A stretch of 50,007 nt of DNA, taken from the NCBI GenBank assembly GCA_900758165.1, contig CAAEQN010000122.1:1-50007 (forward strand), written 5' to 3'. Below the pieces are notes generated by a model that saw only the letters and a list, made by a program, of their open reading frames with translations, was not told the DNA's origin and searched no databases. The DNA comes from Clostridia bacterium (GTDB lineage: Bacteria > Bacillota > Clostridia > TANB77 > CAG-508). Of the stretch, positions 26,590 through 36,229 are shown one piece after another. Each line of letters starts with the position of its first letter. Position 1 is the first letter of the stretch. The translations under genes were made by a program, and so were the position numbers.

Positions 26590-26618
26590 TTGTAATTTTT
26601 ATGTTATTGTGATATATT
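26590..26618 (+). promoter_or_regulatory. lemA promoter
   Basis: TTGTAA, 17-nt spacer, TATATT on the plus strand, about 30 nt before the lemA start. Confidence 0.5.
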
Positions 26619-26649
26619 AACAATATATTTTATATAGGAGGTATTGTTT

Positions 26650-27210
26650 ATGCCAGCATTAATTATAATACTTGTTATTATTCTTATTTTAGCTATAATT
26701 ATTATATCTATTTATAATAATCTTGTAACATCTAGACAAAAAGTAAAAAATGCGTGGGGACAAATTGATGTACAATTACAAAGAAGATTTGATTTAATTC
26801 CAAATTTGGTTGAATCTGTAAAAGGATATATGCAACACGAATCATCAGTTTTAGAAAAAGTCACAAATCTTCGTTCATCTTGGGCTGGAGCAAAAACAGT
26901 TTCTGAAAAAATGGAAATTAGTAATCAACTTTCAGATACTTTAAAAACAATTATGGCAATTTCAGAGAGTTATCCAGATTTAAAGGCTAACCAAAACTTT
27001 ATTGCTTTACAAACAGAATTATCTAGTACTGAAAATAAAGTTTCTTATTCAAGACAATTTTACAATGATACTGTTACTAGATATAATACTTTATTAGAAG
27101 TGTTCCCTTCAAATATAATAGCATCTTGGTTTCACTTCACACCAGAAGCATTATTCGAACTAGATAATCAAGAAGCTAGAAAGAATGTAAAAGTAGATTT
27201 TAATAAATAA
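26650..27210 (+). CDS. LemA family protein
   Basis: The 186-aa protein has one N-terminal membrane helix (about 4-24) and the LemA helical-bundle domain: SRQKVKNAWGQIDVQLQRR, FDLIPNLVESVKGYM and the later SYSRQFYNDTVTRYN. LemA proteins expose the bundle on one side of the membrane; their function is not settled. ATG 26650 is chosen because AGGAGG (26636-26641) sits eight nt before it; an in-frame TTG six nt upstream is too close to that site. It is monocistronic, divergent from the SleB-like gene and convergent with tatD. Confidence 0.92.
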   Translation: MPALIIILVIILILAIIIISIYNNLVTSRQKVKNAWGQIDVQLQRRFDLIPNLVESVKGYMQHESSVLEKVTNLRSSWAGAKTVSEKMEISNQLSDTLKTIMAISESYPDLKANQNFIALQTELSSTENKVSYSRQFYNDTVTRYNTLLEVFPSNIIASWFHFTPEALFELDNQEARKNVKVDFNK

Positions 27211-27234
27211 TTATAATTATTAAATAAAACTAAA

Positions 27235-27267
27235 CAAATGTCACTATGTATTAAATAGTGACATTTG
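27235..27267. terminator. Bidirectional terminator between lemA and tatD
   Basis: A perfect 13-bp stem (CAAATGTCACTAT) with a 7-nt loop, followed by CTTTTTATT on the plus strand and TTTAGTTTTATTT on the minus strand. It serves both convergent genes. Confidence 0.85.
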
Positions 27268-27274
27268 CTTTTTA

Positions 27275-28084
27275 TTATTTTATATCAAAAATTTTTTCTG
27301 CATTTTTATATGTTGCTTGAGCAACTTCCTCTACTGAAATATTTTTTACTCTTGCTATTTTTTCAGCTATAAATTTTACATTTCTAGAGTCATTCCTTGT
27401 ACCTCTAACTGGTTCTGGCGCCAAATATGGGCTATCTGTTTCTATTAACATTCTATCATTTGGAACCATTGTTATAATTTCATCTGCATTTTTTGAATTT
27501 TTAAAAGTGACTGGTCCAGCAAAAGATATGTAAAATCCTAACTTTAGGGCCTCTTTTACTAATTCTCTATTTAATGGGCAACAATGAAATACTCCATTTT
27601 TTATAACCTTGTTTGCCTTTAATATTTCTATAGTGTCAGATATTGCCTCTCTTGTATGAATTACTATTGGGAGATTATATTTATTAGCAAGTTCAATTTG
27701 CTTAATAAAAGCCATTTTTTGAATTTCTTTATTTTCATTATTCCAATGATAATCCAGCCCTATTTCGCCAATTCCTACTATTTTTGATTTTATATTTTTA
27801 TTTTTTGCATTTTCAAAATCTTCTTTAATTAATAGTCCAAGTTCTTTTATTATTTTATCTGTTTCTTCTATAGAATCAGCCACATCATTTGGCGAAATTC
27901 CTGATGTTGTATATATGTAGTCATATTTATTTGCTAATTTTAATCCAATTTTAGAAGAGTGTAGGTTATAACCTGCACTCATAAACTTATCTATTCCATT
28001 ATTATATATTTTCTCTATTATTTCTTCTCTATCATCATTAAATTTTTCATCATCATAATGTGCATGTGAATCAAATAGCTTCAT
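27275..28084 (-). CDS. TatD family metal-dependent DNase
   Basis: A 269-aa TIM-barrel hydrolase of the TatD family, which degrades or proofreads DNA ends. Metal ligands are visible: FDSHAHYDD near residue 5, GEIGLDYHW, VIHTREA, FHCCPL and ETDSPYLAPEP near residue 217. Length is typical. It ends an apparent operon with acpS (18 nt upstream) and the tail-anchored unknown protein. No anomaly is seen. Confidence 0.95.
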   Translation of the reverse strand: MKLFDSHAHYDDEKFNDDREEIIEKIYNNGIDKFMSAGYNLHSSKIGLKLANKYDYIYTTSGISPNDVADSIEETDKIIKELGLLIKEDFENAKNKNIKSKIVGIGEIGLDYHWNNENKEIQKMAFIKQIELANKYNLPIVIHTREAISDTIEILKANKVIKNGVFHCCPLNRELVKEALKLGFYISFAGPVTFKNSKNADEIITMVPNDRMLIETDSPYLAPEPVRGTRNDSRNVKFIAEKIARVKNISVEEVAQATYKNAEKIFDIK

Positions 28085-28101
28085 TAATTGTCTTTTCCTT
28101 T

Positions 28102-28491
28102 CTAAAGTATTGCACTCACATTTGCTATTGCATAATCTTTTATGTGAGATATGCTTACATCTAGACTTGTAATCTTATTCAATTCTCTTTCTACTTCTTT
28201 AGTCAGTGCTATAAACTCTACATTTGGTTTTCCATTTTTATCGTTTGTGGTTTCTATATTTTTCCATGATAAAGAATATTTATCATTTAATAGAGTTGAT
28301 ACAGCTTTAAAAGTAGCTTCTTTCACAGCAAACCTTGCTGCATAGTGTTGATATTTATTTGCTTTTTTAGTTTCACAGTATTTAATTTCTTTGTCCGTAT
28401 AAACTCTTTTTATAAAATCTTCTCCCAAATCTTCTATGGACTGTTGTATTCTTTTTGTTTCTATTATATCAATTCCAACTTTTAATTGCAT
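28102..28491 (-). CDS. acpS: Holo-[acyl-carrier-protein] synthase
   Basis: The 129-aa enzyme transfers the phosphopantetheine arm of CoA to acyl carrier protein, a step needed for fatty-acid synthesis. Asp8 in GIDIIE and Glu58 in FAVKEA are the Mg ligands, and the C-terminal VSISHIKDYAIANV completes the family pattern. It lies 20 nt after the unknown tail-anchored gene and 17 nt before tatD. Length and motifs fit the trimeric AcpS class. Confidence 0.96.
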   Translation of the reverse strand: MQLKVGIDIIETKRIQQSIEDLGEDFIKRVYTDKEIKYCETKKANKYQHYAARFAVKEATFKAVSTLLNDKYSLSWKNIETTNDKNGKPNVEFIALTKEVERELNKITSLDVSISHIKDYAIANVSAIL

Positions 28492-28511
28492 GTATTATCA
28501 ACCTCTTTTAT

Positions 28512-29753
28512 TTAAGTTAAAATAAATAACTTAAGCATATTTATAACGCTAACAATTAATAATAATACTAATGTTACTGCAATGGCTTTATTACTTTTTG
28601 TTGTTTTTTCTATATTTGAATTTTTGTAAAGTACATCATATTTATCTTTTACTTGTGAATATAATATATTTACGTCTAGCGCTTTTTTCCAATTATTGCA
28701 AAGCAAGCTACCAAAATCGTTGTTTGTTATCTCTTCTATCCAAGTTTCTTGTGTAAATTCAATAAATTTAGCTTTTGTCTGACTAAATTTATTTTTTTGA
28801 TAAAATTCGTAATTTAACTTTTTTAAGTATATCTTTTTATATAATTCAAATATATAATTATATAAATATTCTCTTTCAAATGCATGTGGCACTTTTGTAT
28901 AGTTTTCCGATTTTATATCTGTTGTTAAAATAACTGTTGCAATATTTGTTAATCCATATACTTCATATTGTGACTTTTCCATTGTCAACATTTTCTCTTT
29001 TATTCTATTATTTTCTACCACGTAATCAGCAGGTTCTACATTTGCAAATTTATAAAATTCTTTTTCTAGTAGTTCTTTATTTGTTTCTTCGTTCCAACAT
29101 TCTTGTTCTACGCAAGCATAAGAGTAAGTTATAAATCTCTCCGAATCTATATTTAACTCTTTTGCCCCTTTATTATTTCCTGTTATTTCTTTAATTAATG
29201 ATGTTATATCTCTTATATCATTAAACATATCTGTTTGTATTTTTATATTGTCATACGTTTTAAAATTGTATGAACTAGAATTAATGTCTCTAAATTTATA
29301 ATTGAAATTGCATAAATCTGATAAATTGCTCTCTTCGTCTAATGTTGTTTTTATCGTCAAAAAACATATTCCAGTATTAAAGCATATTACTTCTATTTTT
29401 GTTATATTAAAGAATATTCCACCTTTTTTGCCTGCTTTACCCTGGATATCTTTTTTTATATTATACTCAAATATAGCACACGGATATTTTGCGAGTAATA
29501 CTGCTTGCATATTTTTATCTATATTGTTAAATTTAGAGATTCTATATTGATCACAATTAATAGACCAAAACATAGTATTTTTAACTTTTGGTAAAAAGTA
29601 CTCATATAAATCTAAATCTTTTTCTTTTTCAAATATTTTTAATGTGTACTTTTTATCATAAAGTAGTTTTCGTATGTATTTTTCATAATTGGTTTCATCT
29701 ACTATGTATGGATATATAAAATATGTATATTGATATTTAGTCTTTAGTTCCAT
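28512..29753 (-). CDS. Unknown protein with a C-terminal membrane tail
   Basis: I do not recognise this 413-aa protein. It starts MELKTKYQYTYFIYPYIV, has a long mixed alpha/beta soluble part and ends in one hydrophobic helix (about 390-411), so it is probably tail-anchored with the body in the cytoplasm. An N-terminal part resembling a CorA-like cytoplasmic domain is possible, but no GMN motif and only one helix are present. It follows the WG-repeat gene by 15 nt and precedes acpS by 20 nt, so it is likely co-transcribed with both. Confidence 0.8.
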   Translation of the reverse strand: MELKTKYQYTYFIYPYIVDETNYEKYIRKLLYDKKYTLKIFEKEKDLDLYEYFLPKVKNTMFWSINCDQYRISKFNNIDKNMQAVLLAKYPCAIFEYNIKKDIQGKAGKKGGIFFNITKIEVICFNTGICFLTIKTTLDEESNLSDLCNFNYKFRDINSSSYNFKTYDNIKIQTDMFNDIRDITSLIKEITGNNKGAKELNIDSERFITYSYACVEQECWNEETNKELLEKEFYKFANVEPADYVVENNRIKEKMLTMEKSQYEVYGLTNIATVILTTDIKSENYTKVPHAFEREYLYNYIFELYKKIYLKKLNYEFYQKNKFSQTKAKFIEFTQETWIEEITNNDFGSLLCNNWKKALDVNILYSQVKDKYDVLYKNSNIEKTTKSNKAIAVTLVLLLIVSVINMLKLFILT

Positions 29754-29768
29754 ATTTTTCTCCTTTTA

Positions 29769-31277
29769 CTATTTTGTATAGTAATTAGCATTTATATCTT
29801 CTGCTAAATGCCAGCTACCAATAAAATCGATTATCGCATTGTTTTCTAGTGTGTATTTTGGTTCTACTACAGTTTCTCCTTTTGAATTTATTGCTCCCCA
29901 TTTTCCGTCTTTTTTTACAGCAATAAATCCTGATTCGTTCTGTTCTGTTGCATCGTCATATATATAATTTACAACAACTACATTGTCTTTATCCACATAT
30001 CCGTATTTTCCGTCTTTTTTAGATAAGAATAATGTATTTGATTTTAGTATTTCCCTGTTTGTTTTCTCTTCAAATTTAAAGTTATAATACTTATAGTCCG
30101 AATTTACTCTTACTTTCATATAACCTTTATCTACATTTATTTCTGACACTATTCCAGATAGTTTTAAACTAAAGTTTTTATCAAACAAGTCTGTTTCTAC
30201 TTTGTCAGATTCTCCTTCTATAATATCTGCAGATTTAATATATACTAACTTTTTATATGTAAAGTCTATTTTTATTTCATTATTTGTATTTATTACACCA
30301 TATAGATTATCTTTTTTTGCAATATAGTAATTTTGATATATGTTTTTTAATTCATCATATTGTGGTTTAATTTCTTCTTGACCAGTTTGTGATATTATTC
30401 CATATTTATTGTCTTCTTTTACAATAATATTTTCATTATCTATTGAAATAACATCATCGTACTTCATGTCTATCGAATTATTATTATTTATTATTTTCCA
30501 AGCACCATCTTTTTTTGCTACGTATGTATTGTCTGAATAAACATTTTTTATTTGGTCATATTCTATTGGTAATAATACCTTTTTGTTTGTTCCAATTACG
30601 CCAAACTTTCCTTCCTCATTTTTTACTATATAGCCATTTTCATATTGGCTTGTTAGTGCTGTTATTTCGCTGTATTCATTGTTAATAATCACTGTACCTG
30701 TAGTACTTGCTATTCCTTTTTTTGAATCTTTTGTTGTTACCAAACTATTATTAACACCAATTATTGGTTCTATATTATCATACTTACATTCCAGTAATAC
30801 TTTTCCAGAAAGATCTATTAAACCGTATTTATTGTCTTTTTGAACTCTCAAGCAATCCTTTTCATACCAAATATTGTTTTGTTTATCATGATTTTGTATG
30901 GCCTCTACTTGAGTATAATCCGAAAATAATTGCTCATTTTTTTGATTAACTGCTTTTGTCTTGTATGTACTATTTGCATAGTCTACATCATAAGTAATTA
31001 AAAATACTGATTTTTCCTTATTTGGTATAACAATCATTTCATTATAACTTGGGCTTATAATTGTTTCTCCTGACGAATTAATTACTCCCCATTTTCCATC
31101 TTCAAAGGCTGCATAATATGCCAGAGTCACGCTCTTTTCTGTTGATGCTTTCTTTGGTTTCATCAATTTTGCTATTATTATTATAAACATTATTAATACT
31201 AATATTGCAATTATAACCGCTATTACTTTTTTTATATTTAACTTATGTTCTGCATTATATCGTTTTCCTTTTCCCAT
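29769..31277 (-). CDS. WG-repeat protein with N-terminal membrane anchor
   Basis: The 502-aa protein has one membrane helix (about 17-36) and then a chain of about eight WG/KWG-type repeats (for example GKWGVINSSGETII, NKYGLIDLSGKVLL, GKFGVIGTNKKVLL, GKYGYVDKDNVVVV, GKWGAINSKGETVV). WG repeats form beta-rich binding surfaces, often outside the membrane; partners are not predictable. ATG follows GTGAGG. It has its own promoter (31311-31340) and is followed 15 nt later by the tail-anchored unknown gene. Confidence 0.9.
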   Translation of the reverse strand: MGKGKRYNAEHKLNIKKVIAVIIAILVLIMFIIIIAKLMKPKKASTEKSVTLAYYAAFEDGKWGVINSSGETIISPSYNEMIVIPNKEKSVFLITYDVDYANSTYKTKAVNQKNEQLFSDYTQVEAIQNHDKQNNIWYEKDCLRVQKDNKYGLIDLSGKVLLECKYDNIEPIIGVNNSLVTTKDSKKGIASTTGTVIINNEYSEITALTSQYENGYIVKNEEGKFGVIGTNKKVLLPIEYDQIKNVYSDNTYVAKKDGAWKIINNNNSIDMKYDDVISIDNENIIVKEDNKYGIISQTGQEEIKPQYDELKNIYQNYYIAKKDNLYGVINTNNEIKIDFTYKKLVYIKSADIIEGESDKVETDLFDKNFSLKLSGIVSEINVDKGYMKVRVNSDYKYYNFKFEEKTNREILKSNTLFLSKKDGKYGYVDKDNVVVVNYIYDDATEQNESGFIAVKKDGKWGAINSKGETVVEPKYTLENNAIIDFIGSWHLAEDINANYYTK

Positions 31278-31310
31278 ATAAACCTCACTTTTATAGTTTC
31301 TTACGTTTAT

Positions 31311-31340
31311 ACTATATCACAAAAGCTTATAAAAATACAA
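31311..31340 (-). promoter_or_regulatory. Promoter of the WG-repeat gene unit
   Basis: TTGTAT, 18-nt spacer, TATAGT on the minus strand, 34 nt before the WG-repeat start. Confidence 0.5.
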
Positions 31341-31379
31341 TACAAAAATGCAATATTTATAAATATAAATTCAATTTTT

Positions 31380-33896
31380 CTATTCTTCTTTTTTATTTAT
31401 TTTATATGCAATTACTGTCATATCATCTTTTTCTTTCCCAAAGTCATTGTCAATAGCTTCTTTTAATACTAAATCAGCAATTCTTTGTGCATCATCACTC
31501 TCTATGCTTTCTAGTATTTCTTGTACCCATAATTCTTTATTTATATATTCTTTGTTGGAATTTATGACCCCATCGCTACACATTAAAACAATGTCTCCAT
31601 TTTGTAAATCATAATTGTATTCAACTAAATCAATATTGTTTAATATTCCTGTTGGTAATGTAACAGATTTTAATATTTCAACATTACTTCCTCTTTTTAC
31701 AAAAGTTGGGCAAGCTCCATTTTTTATAAATTTCATATTTCCTTTATATAAATCTAATATATTTACGTCCAATGTTGCATACATGTCTTCATCTGTATTT
31801 GCTGAAATTGTTGTATTTATTAATTTTAAAGCTGTATCATTGTTAAATCCTGACTTTAACAATCTTTCCAACATTTTTATTGCTATTTTGCTGCTCTTTC
31901 TTGCTTCTGGTCCAGAACCCATTCCATCACTTAATGCAATTAAGTATTTTCCGTCTTCTAGTCTTGTCTGAATAGTTGTATCTCCAGAAATTATTGAATC
32001 GGCTTTTTTAGTCTTTGCAAGTCCAACTTGTAGCAAATATTTATCTTCACTTGTAAAAGTATATACACATGTGCTATCATTTTCCCTTAAGCCACATTTC
32101 TGTTTTTGCAAAATCATTTTACTATTTAATACCTTTTGTAATATATGTGAAGCTTTTTTTACTCCGCAGTTCTTTCCATCCACAGTTTCGCACACATCTG
32201 TGTATAAGTTTATAAAATATCTTCCGTCTTCATCTTTTTTTATTGTTATATCTTTTAAATTTATTTCTTTTTCTTCTAATAATGTTTTAATCTGTTCTTT
32301 TTCAGCTTTAAACATGTCTTTCTCTTCTTTTGTAATTTGAGTTGCTAAATTTGATAATGCTTCTGATACACCATTTAATTGACTAGATATTGTCTTTTTG
32401 TTTTCATCTAGTTTTCTTTTCCATATAAAATTTAATTTACTTACTCTATATGCCGAATTTGCTGCTCTTACAATTTCATCTATGTCATTTTGTGCAACGT
32501 AATCTTCTTCTTTTGAATCTGGGCTAAATCCCATTATATAATTATTATGGTTAGCAAATATTTTTATAATATCTTTTCTTGTAATTACTTCTTTTGTAAT
32601 TAATACTTCAAAAATTTCTTCTAATATATTTTCACTATTTGTATATAAATCTTCATATAATAAATTATCTTCTTTGCCTTCTAAATTGTTTATTAATTCA
32701 TCTTCAAATAACTCACAATTTGCTTTTTCTTGCTCCTTTAGTTCTTCGTCTGTTACAATTGTTGTAGCCGCATTTTCATATTCTTTTGCCATTTGTGATA
32801 TTGTATTAGACATATTGGTCAATTTATTTATTGTTTCTTTATTTTCTTCTAGAGTTCTTGTTGTTGTTTCTGGCAATAATTTTGTATCGCTTATTATATC
32901 ACTAATTTGTAATTTATATCCCTTTGGTATTGCAAGAAGTCCTAATGCCGCAATTAAAATTTCTTGAAACTTAATAACATCTACTGTATTTCCATTTGCA
33001 ACATAAGATAATATGATATTTCCTATTATAAACCCTATAACAACGCCAAATTTACCTAGTTTGTTTAATAAACCTGCAAACATTCCAGAAATAGCATATG
33101 CTGCTAGCATTACAGGGTCTTGTCCATTTAATATTCCAACAACTGTTCCAATAGTAATACCTGTTGTTGCACCTACTAAAACTCCATTTTTCCAGCCCAT
33201 TACTAGAACAATTAATATACTTAAAATATTTCTTATAGAAAATCCAAATATACTAAAGTTTCCTAAACAATTTATAGCTATTGCTAATAATAGACTTGCT
33301 CCCATAACTTCTTCTAAAGAAAATACTTTTTTTGTTTTATATTCCCTAAATACTTCTAAAGAATTTACAAATACTTTGTATAGTATGAATGTAGCTATGG
33401 AAATCATTATATTGTATAATAAATCATATAGTAAAAATCCTTTAAATATCATTTTTATTGTTTGTACAATAAAAACAGCCACTGCCATCTGTATACCAAC
33501 TTTTATTTTCTCATTTTTTTCTTCTTGTTCTATTGGTCTTCTTATTAATATAAAAGCCATAAATATTAGTAATGTAAGTATGTATAGCAATAACCCATTA
33601 CCACCAAATTTTATAGTAGTTCCTATTAGGCAAAGCAAACAAACGATAGTCGAAGGCATTTTTACCCCTATTGCAGATGCAATTATTGCAAACCCAAATG
33701 GTGCTACTTCTGTAAAAACATTGCCACCTTTTCCTCCTACCATTGATAGCATAAATGATAAAACATATACTATGTTATTTTGAAAGCTAAAATTATTTTT
33801 TAGTATTTCTTTGATTTTGTTATTTTTACTTTCAGTATCAAATTCAACTTCCTCATCAAAAACTTCTTCCGGATTTTTTGATATATTTTGAAACAT
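31380..33896 (-). CDS. spoIIE: Stage II sporulation protein E (SpoIIE) serine phosphatase
   Basis: SpoIIE dephosphorylates SpoIIAA to release sigma-F in the forespore and also acts at the polar septum. The 838-aa protein has about ten N-terminal membrane helices (about 45-320), a central coiled regulatory part (345-590) and a C-terminal PP2C phosphatase domain with ALSDGMGSGPEA and VLMCSDGVINS. Length is close to the B. subtilis protein. I choose ATG 33896, five nt after AGAGGTGG; an in-frame GTG at 33905 overlaps that site. Its presence shows the organism can sporulate. The gene stands alone. Confidence 0.95.
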   Translation of the reverse strand: MFQNISKNPEEVFDEEVEFDTESKNNKIKEILKNNFSFQNNIVYVLSFMLSMVGGKGGNVFTEVAPFGFAIIASAIGVKMPSTIVCLLCLIGTTIKFGGNGLLLYILTLLIFMAFILIRRPIEQEEKNEKIKVGIQMAVAVFIVQTIKMIFKGFLLYDLLYNIMISIATFILYKVFVNSLEVFREYKTKKVFSLEEVMGASLLLAIAINCLGNFSIFGFSIRNILSILIVLVMGWKNGVLVGATTGITIGTVVGILNGQDPVMLAAYAISGMFAGLLNKLGKFGVVIGFIIGNIILSYVANGNTVDVIKFQEILIAALGLLAIPKGYKLQISDIISDTKLLPETTTRTLEENKETINKLTNMSNTISQMAKEYENAATTIVTDEELKEQEKANCELFEDELINNLEGKEDNLLYEDLYTNSENILEEIFEVLITKEVITRKDIIKIFANHNNYIMGFSPDSKEEDYVAQNDIDEIVRAANSAYRVSKLNFIWKRKLDENKKTISSQLNGVSEALSNLATQITKEEKDMFKAEKEQIKTLLEEKEINLKDITIKKDEDGRYFINLYTDVCETVDGKNCGVKKASHILQKVLNSKMILQKQKCGLRENDSTCVYTFTSEDKYLLQVGLAKTKKADSIISGDTTIQTRLEDGKYLIALSDGMGSGPEARKSSKIAIKMLERLLKSGFNNDTALKLINTTISANTDEDMYATLDVNILDLYKGNMKFIKNGACPTFVKRGSNVEILKSVTLPTGILNNIDLVEYNYDLQNGDIVLMCSDGVINSNKEYINKELWVQEILESIESDDAQRIADLVLKEAIDNDFGKEKDDMTVIAYKINKKEE

Positions 33897-34212
33897 CCTT
33901 ACCACCTCTTACTTTTTTAACTTTTGTTTATGTTGTTATTTTAGTACAAGTCTTTTAATTTATTTGTCGTTTTGAGTACAAAAATTAAAAAAGTTTTTTA
34001 CTTATTGTGATATATTTTTATTATATTTTATAATTTTCTTTATTATTTTTATTTATATCACATACATTTTATATTATTTTGCCATAAAATACAATACTTT
34101 CTCGGTAAGTTGTTTACTTTCTCTTATCTAGCAAAATCATGTATCAAAATTTAACATAGTTGTAATTTATTTGTTAGTATACTTTAGATTATCTTTTTAC
34201 ATTATAAAGCAT
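33897..34212. other. AT-rich gap upstream of spoIIE
   Basis: About 315 nt without a gene. It must hold the spoIIE promoter. A TGTCGTT at 33965-33971 on the plus strand is a weak match to the Spo0A box (5 of 7 positions). Nothing else is supportable. Confidence 0.4.
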
Positions 34213-34253
34213 AAAGACAAATAACAAGAGTCCTTATCTTGCTATTTGTCTTT
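34213..34253 (-). terminator. Terminator of the ABC importer operon
   Basis: An 11-bp stem (AAAGACAAATA / TATTTGTCTTT) extended by an imperfect inner stem (ACAAGA / TCTTGC). It lies 73 nt past the substrate-binding gene. T-runs are moderate on both strands. Confidence 0.5.
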
Positions 34254-34325
34254 GATTTTATTATTAATTATTAATGCTGAAGTTTTTTATTTTTAGCACT
34301 ATTAAATATAGTCATAAATAAAATT

Positions 34326-35336
34326 TTATTTTATAGCTTTTTCTGCAAATGAATTATTTACAATCTTTTCATAAGGTGCTTTTTCTTTTAACTCTCCTGC
34401 TTCTGTCATTATTAACTGTAATTTATCAAATGCTTCTTGTTTTAATACTGGTGTTTCGTTCCATGCATCTATATCTTTATATGCTTGCACTGATTTCTCT
34501 AATGATTCTACAGATGTGCTTGGGAAAAACTCTTGTATTTTTTCTGCTATTTCTCTAGCCGTATGTGATTTTACCCATATCTGACCTTTATATATTGCTC
34601 TTGTAAATCCCTCTATTACATTACTATTTTTTTCTATATAGCTCTTTTTAGCGCAATATGCTGTATATGGAACCTCGCCTGAAGCTTCTCCTACAGAAGC
34701 TACTATATATCCTTTTCCTGCATCTTGTGTCATTGATGCTGTTGGTTCAAATAATGTTACATATTCAGCTGTTCCCCCAGTAAATGCTCCTGCCATTAAA
34801 TCAAATTTAATACTATCATCTAATGTTAAATCCGTTTTTGGATTTATTCCATTTTGTTTAAGAACATATTCCAGTGTCATATATGGTACTCCACCTTTTC
34901 TGCCTGGAATAACTGTTTTTCCTTTTAAATCTTTCCAAGAGAAGTTATCTGTCTTATTTTTACTTACCAAAAATGAACCATCTCTTTTAGTAAGTTGTGC
35001 AAATACCTCTACATAGTCTTCTTTTCCCTCATTATACACATATATTGAAGCTTCTGGTCCGCAAAATCCTATATCGCATTGTCCAGCGAGAACTGCTGTC
35101 ATTACATTATCTGCGCCTTGCCCTGTTGTTATATCTATTTTTAATCCTTCTTGTTCAAAAAATCCATTTGCTATTGCTGCGTATTGTGGAGCATAAAAGA
35201 CTGACCTTGTTACTTCATTTACCTTTATTGTTTTTATTTCATTGTCTATCTTTTCTCTATGTGTCGCCACAAAGCTTACAATTATTATGGTTGCAATCGC
35301 TAATATGCATATAATTGTTATTATAACTTTTTTCAT
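34326..35336 (-). CDS. ABC importer substrate-binding protein, NMT1/SsuA type
   Basis: The 336-aa protein has an N-terminal membrane helix (about 5-25) and an NMT1/SsuA-type binding domain: RSVFYAPQYAAIANGFFEQEGL, GQGADNVMTAVLAGQCDIGF and DLKGKTVIPGRKGGVPY. Relatives bind taurine, sulfonates, nitrate or thiamine precursors. No lipobox cysteine follows the helix, so it is probably tethered by an uncleaved helix instead of lipid. It is the last gene of a three-gene importer. Substrate cannot be read from sequence; HMP/thiamine precursor or an aromatic/sulfonate compound are options. Confidence 0.92.
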   Translation of the reverse strand: MKKVIITIICILAIATIIIVSFVATHREKIDNEIKTIKVNEVTRSVFYAPQYAAIANGFFEQEGLKIDITTGQGADNVMTAVLAGQCDIGFCGPEASIYVYNEGKEDYVEVFAQLTKRDGSFLVSKNKTDNFSWKDLKGKTVIPGRKGGVPYMTLEYVLKQNGINPKTDLTLDDSIKFDLMAGAFTGGTAEYVTLFEPTASMTQDAGKGYIVASVGEASGEVPYTAYCAKKSYIEKNSNVIEGFTRAIYKGQIWVKSHTAREIAEKIQEFFPSTSVESLEKSVQAYKDIDAWNETPVLKQEAFDKLQLIMTEAGELKEKAPYEKIVNNSFAEKAIK

Positions 35337-35398
35337 GTAATTTCATTCCTTGTATATTATTTAGGTTTTTAATTAGGATTCACCCATAAACCTTAATA

Positions 35399-36229
35399 TT
35401 ATTTAATTATCTTTTTCTCTAGTATTTCTATACTTTCGTACATTATAGCCGCTACTATTGCTAAAATAATTACACTTGTCATAACTAAATCTAGTTTGAA
35501 CACTTGCCCTCCATACACAATTAAATATCCAAGTCCTCCTTTAGATACTAAAAACTCTCCCGATATTACTCCTACTAATGATAGCCCTATATTAACTTTT
35601 AATGTGTTAAACAAAGTAGAAATATTTGCTGGTATAACTATTTTTGTTAATACTTGAAGTTTACTTGCTTTAAAAGTCTCTGCCATTCGTATCTTTTCTT
35701 TATCTGTATGGATTAGTCCATTTAAAATATCTAATATTGTTACTATTAAAGATATAGCTAATGCCATTACTATAATAGCTGGCATTCCAGCCCCTACCCA
35801 TATAATTATTACAGGCCCCAAAGCTATTTTAGGCAATGCATTTAATACTACTAAAAATGGTTCAGATACTTTAGATATGAATGGCGACCACCACAATATT
35901 ATTGCAATAACTACACCCATGCTTGTTCCTAATAAAAATCCTACTATTGTTTCTATACATGTTATTTTTAGATGTTTTAATAAATCGTTTGAAGATAAAT
36001 CTAAAAATGTATCTAAAATTCTTGAAGGTTGACTTGTTATAAAACTATCTATCTTTCCTGTTCTCGCAAGTATTTCCCACAATGCTATAAAAACAACCAT
36101 TATCAATATTTGTGTTATGAATATTTTTATTTTTGTGCCTTTAATCTTTTTTAAATATCTTCTCCTATCCTCTGATACTATCTCTTTTTGTTTTCCACTA
36201 TTGATTTGTTTTTTCTGCTTCTTTATCAT
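35399..36229 (-). CDS. ABC importer permease, SsuC/TauC/ThiX type
   Basis: The 276-aa inner-membrane protein has about six helices of the binding-protein-dependent transport type and the coupling EAA loop (AETFKASKLQVLTKIVIPANISTLFNT). It forms the membrane channel of the importer. It starts at ATG inside the ATPase gene (32-nt overlap, with AAGGAG ten nt upstream), showing translational coupling. A basic N-terminal extension of about 35 residues precedes the first helix. Confidence 0.93.
   Translation of the reverse strand: MIKKQKKQINSGKQKEIVSEDRRRYLKKIKGTKIKIFITQILIMVVFIALWEILARTGKIDSFITSQPSRILDTFLDLSSNDLLKHLKITCIETIVGFLLGTSMGVVIAIILWWSPFISKVSEPFLVVLNALPKIALGPVIIIWVGAGMPAIIVMALAISLIVTILDILNGLIHTDKEKIRMAETFKASKLQVLTKIVIPANISTLFNTLKVNIGLSLVGVISGEFLVSKGGLGYLIVYGGQVFKLDLVMTSVIILAIVAAIMYESIEILEKKIIK

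Noticed and set aside
33013..33783. 256-aa plus-strand reading frame
   Set aside because: It lies antisense to the SpoIIE membrane region; low-complexity Ile/Asn/Pro content, no ribosome site. It is a shadow of the real gene.
33965..33971. Spo0A box before spoIIE
   Set aside because: TGTCGTT matches only 5 of 7 consensus positions and its spacing to a promoter is not clear.
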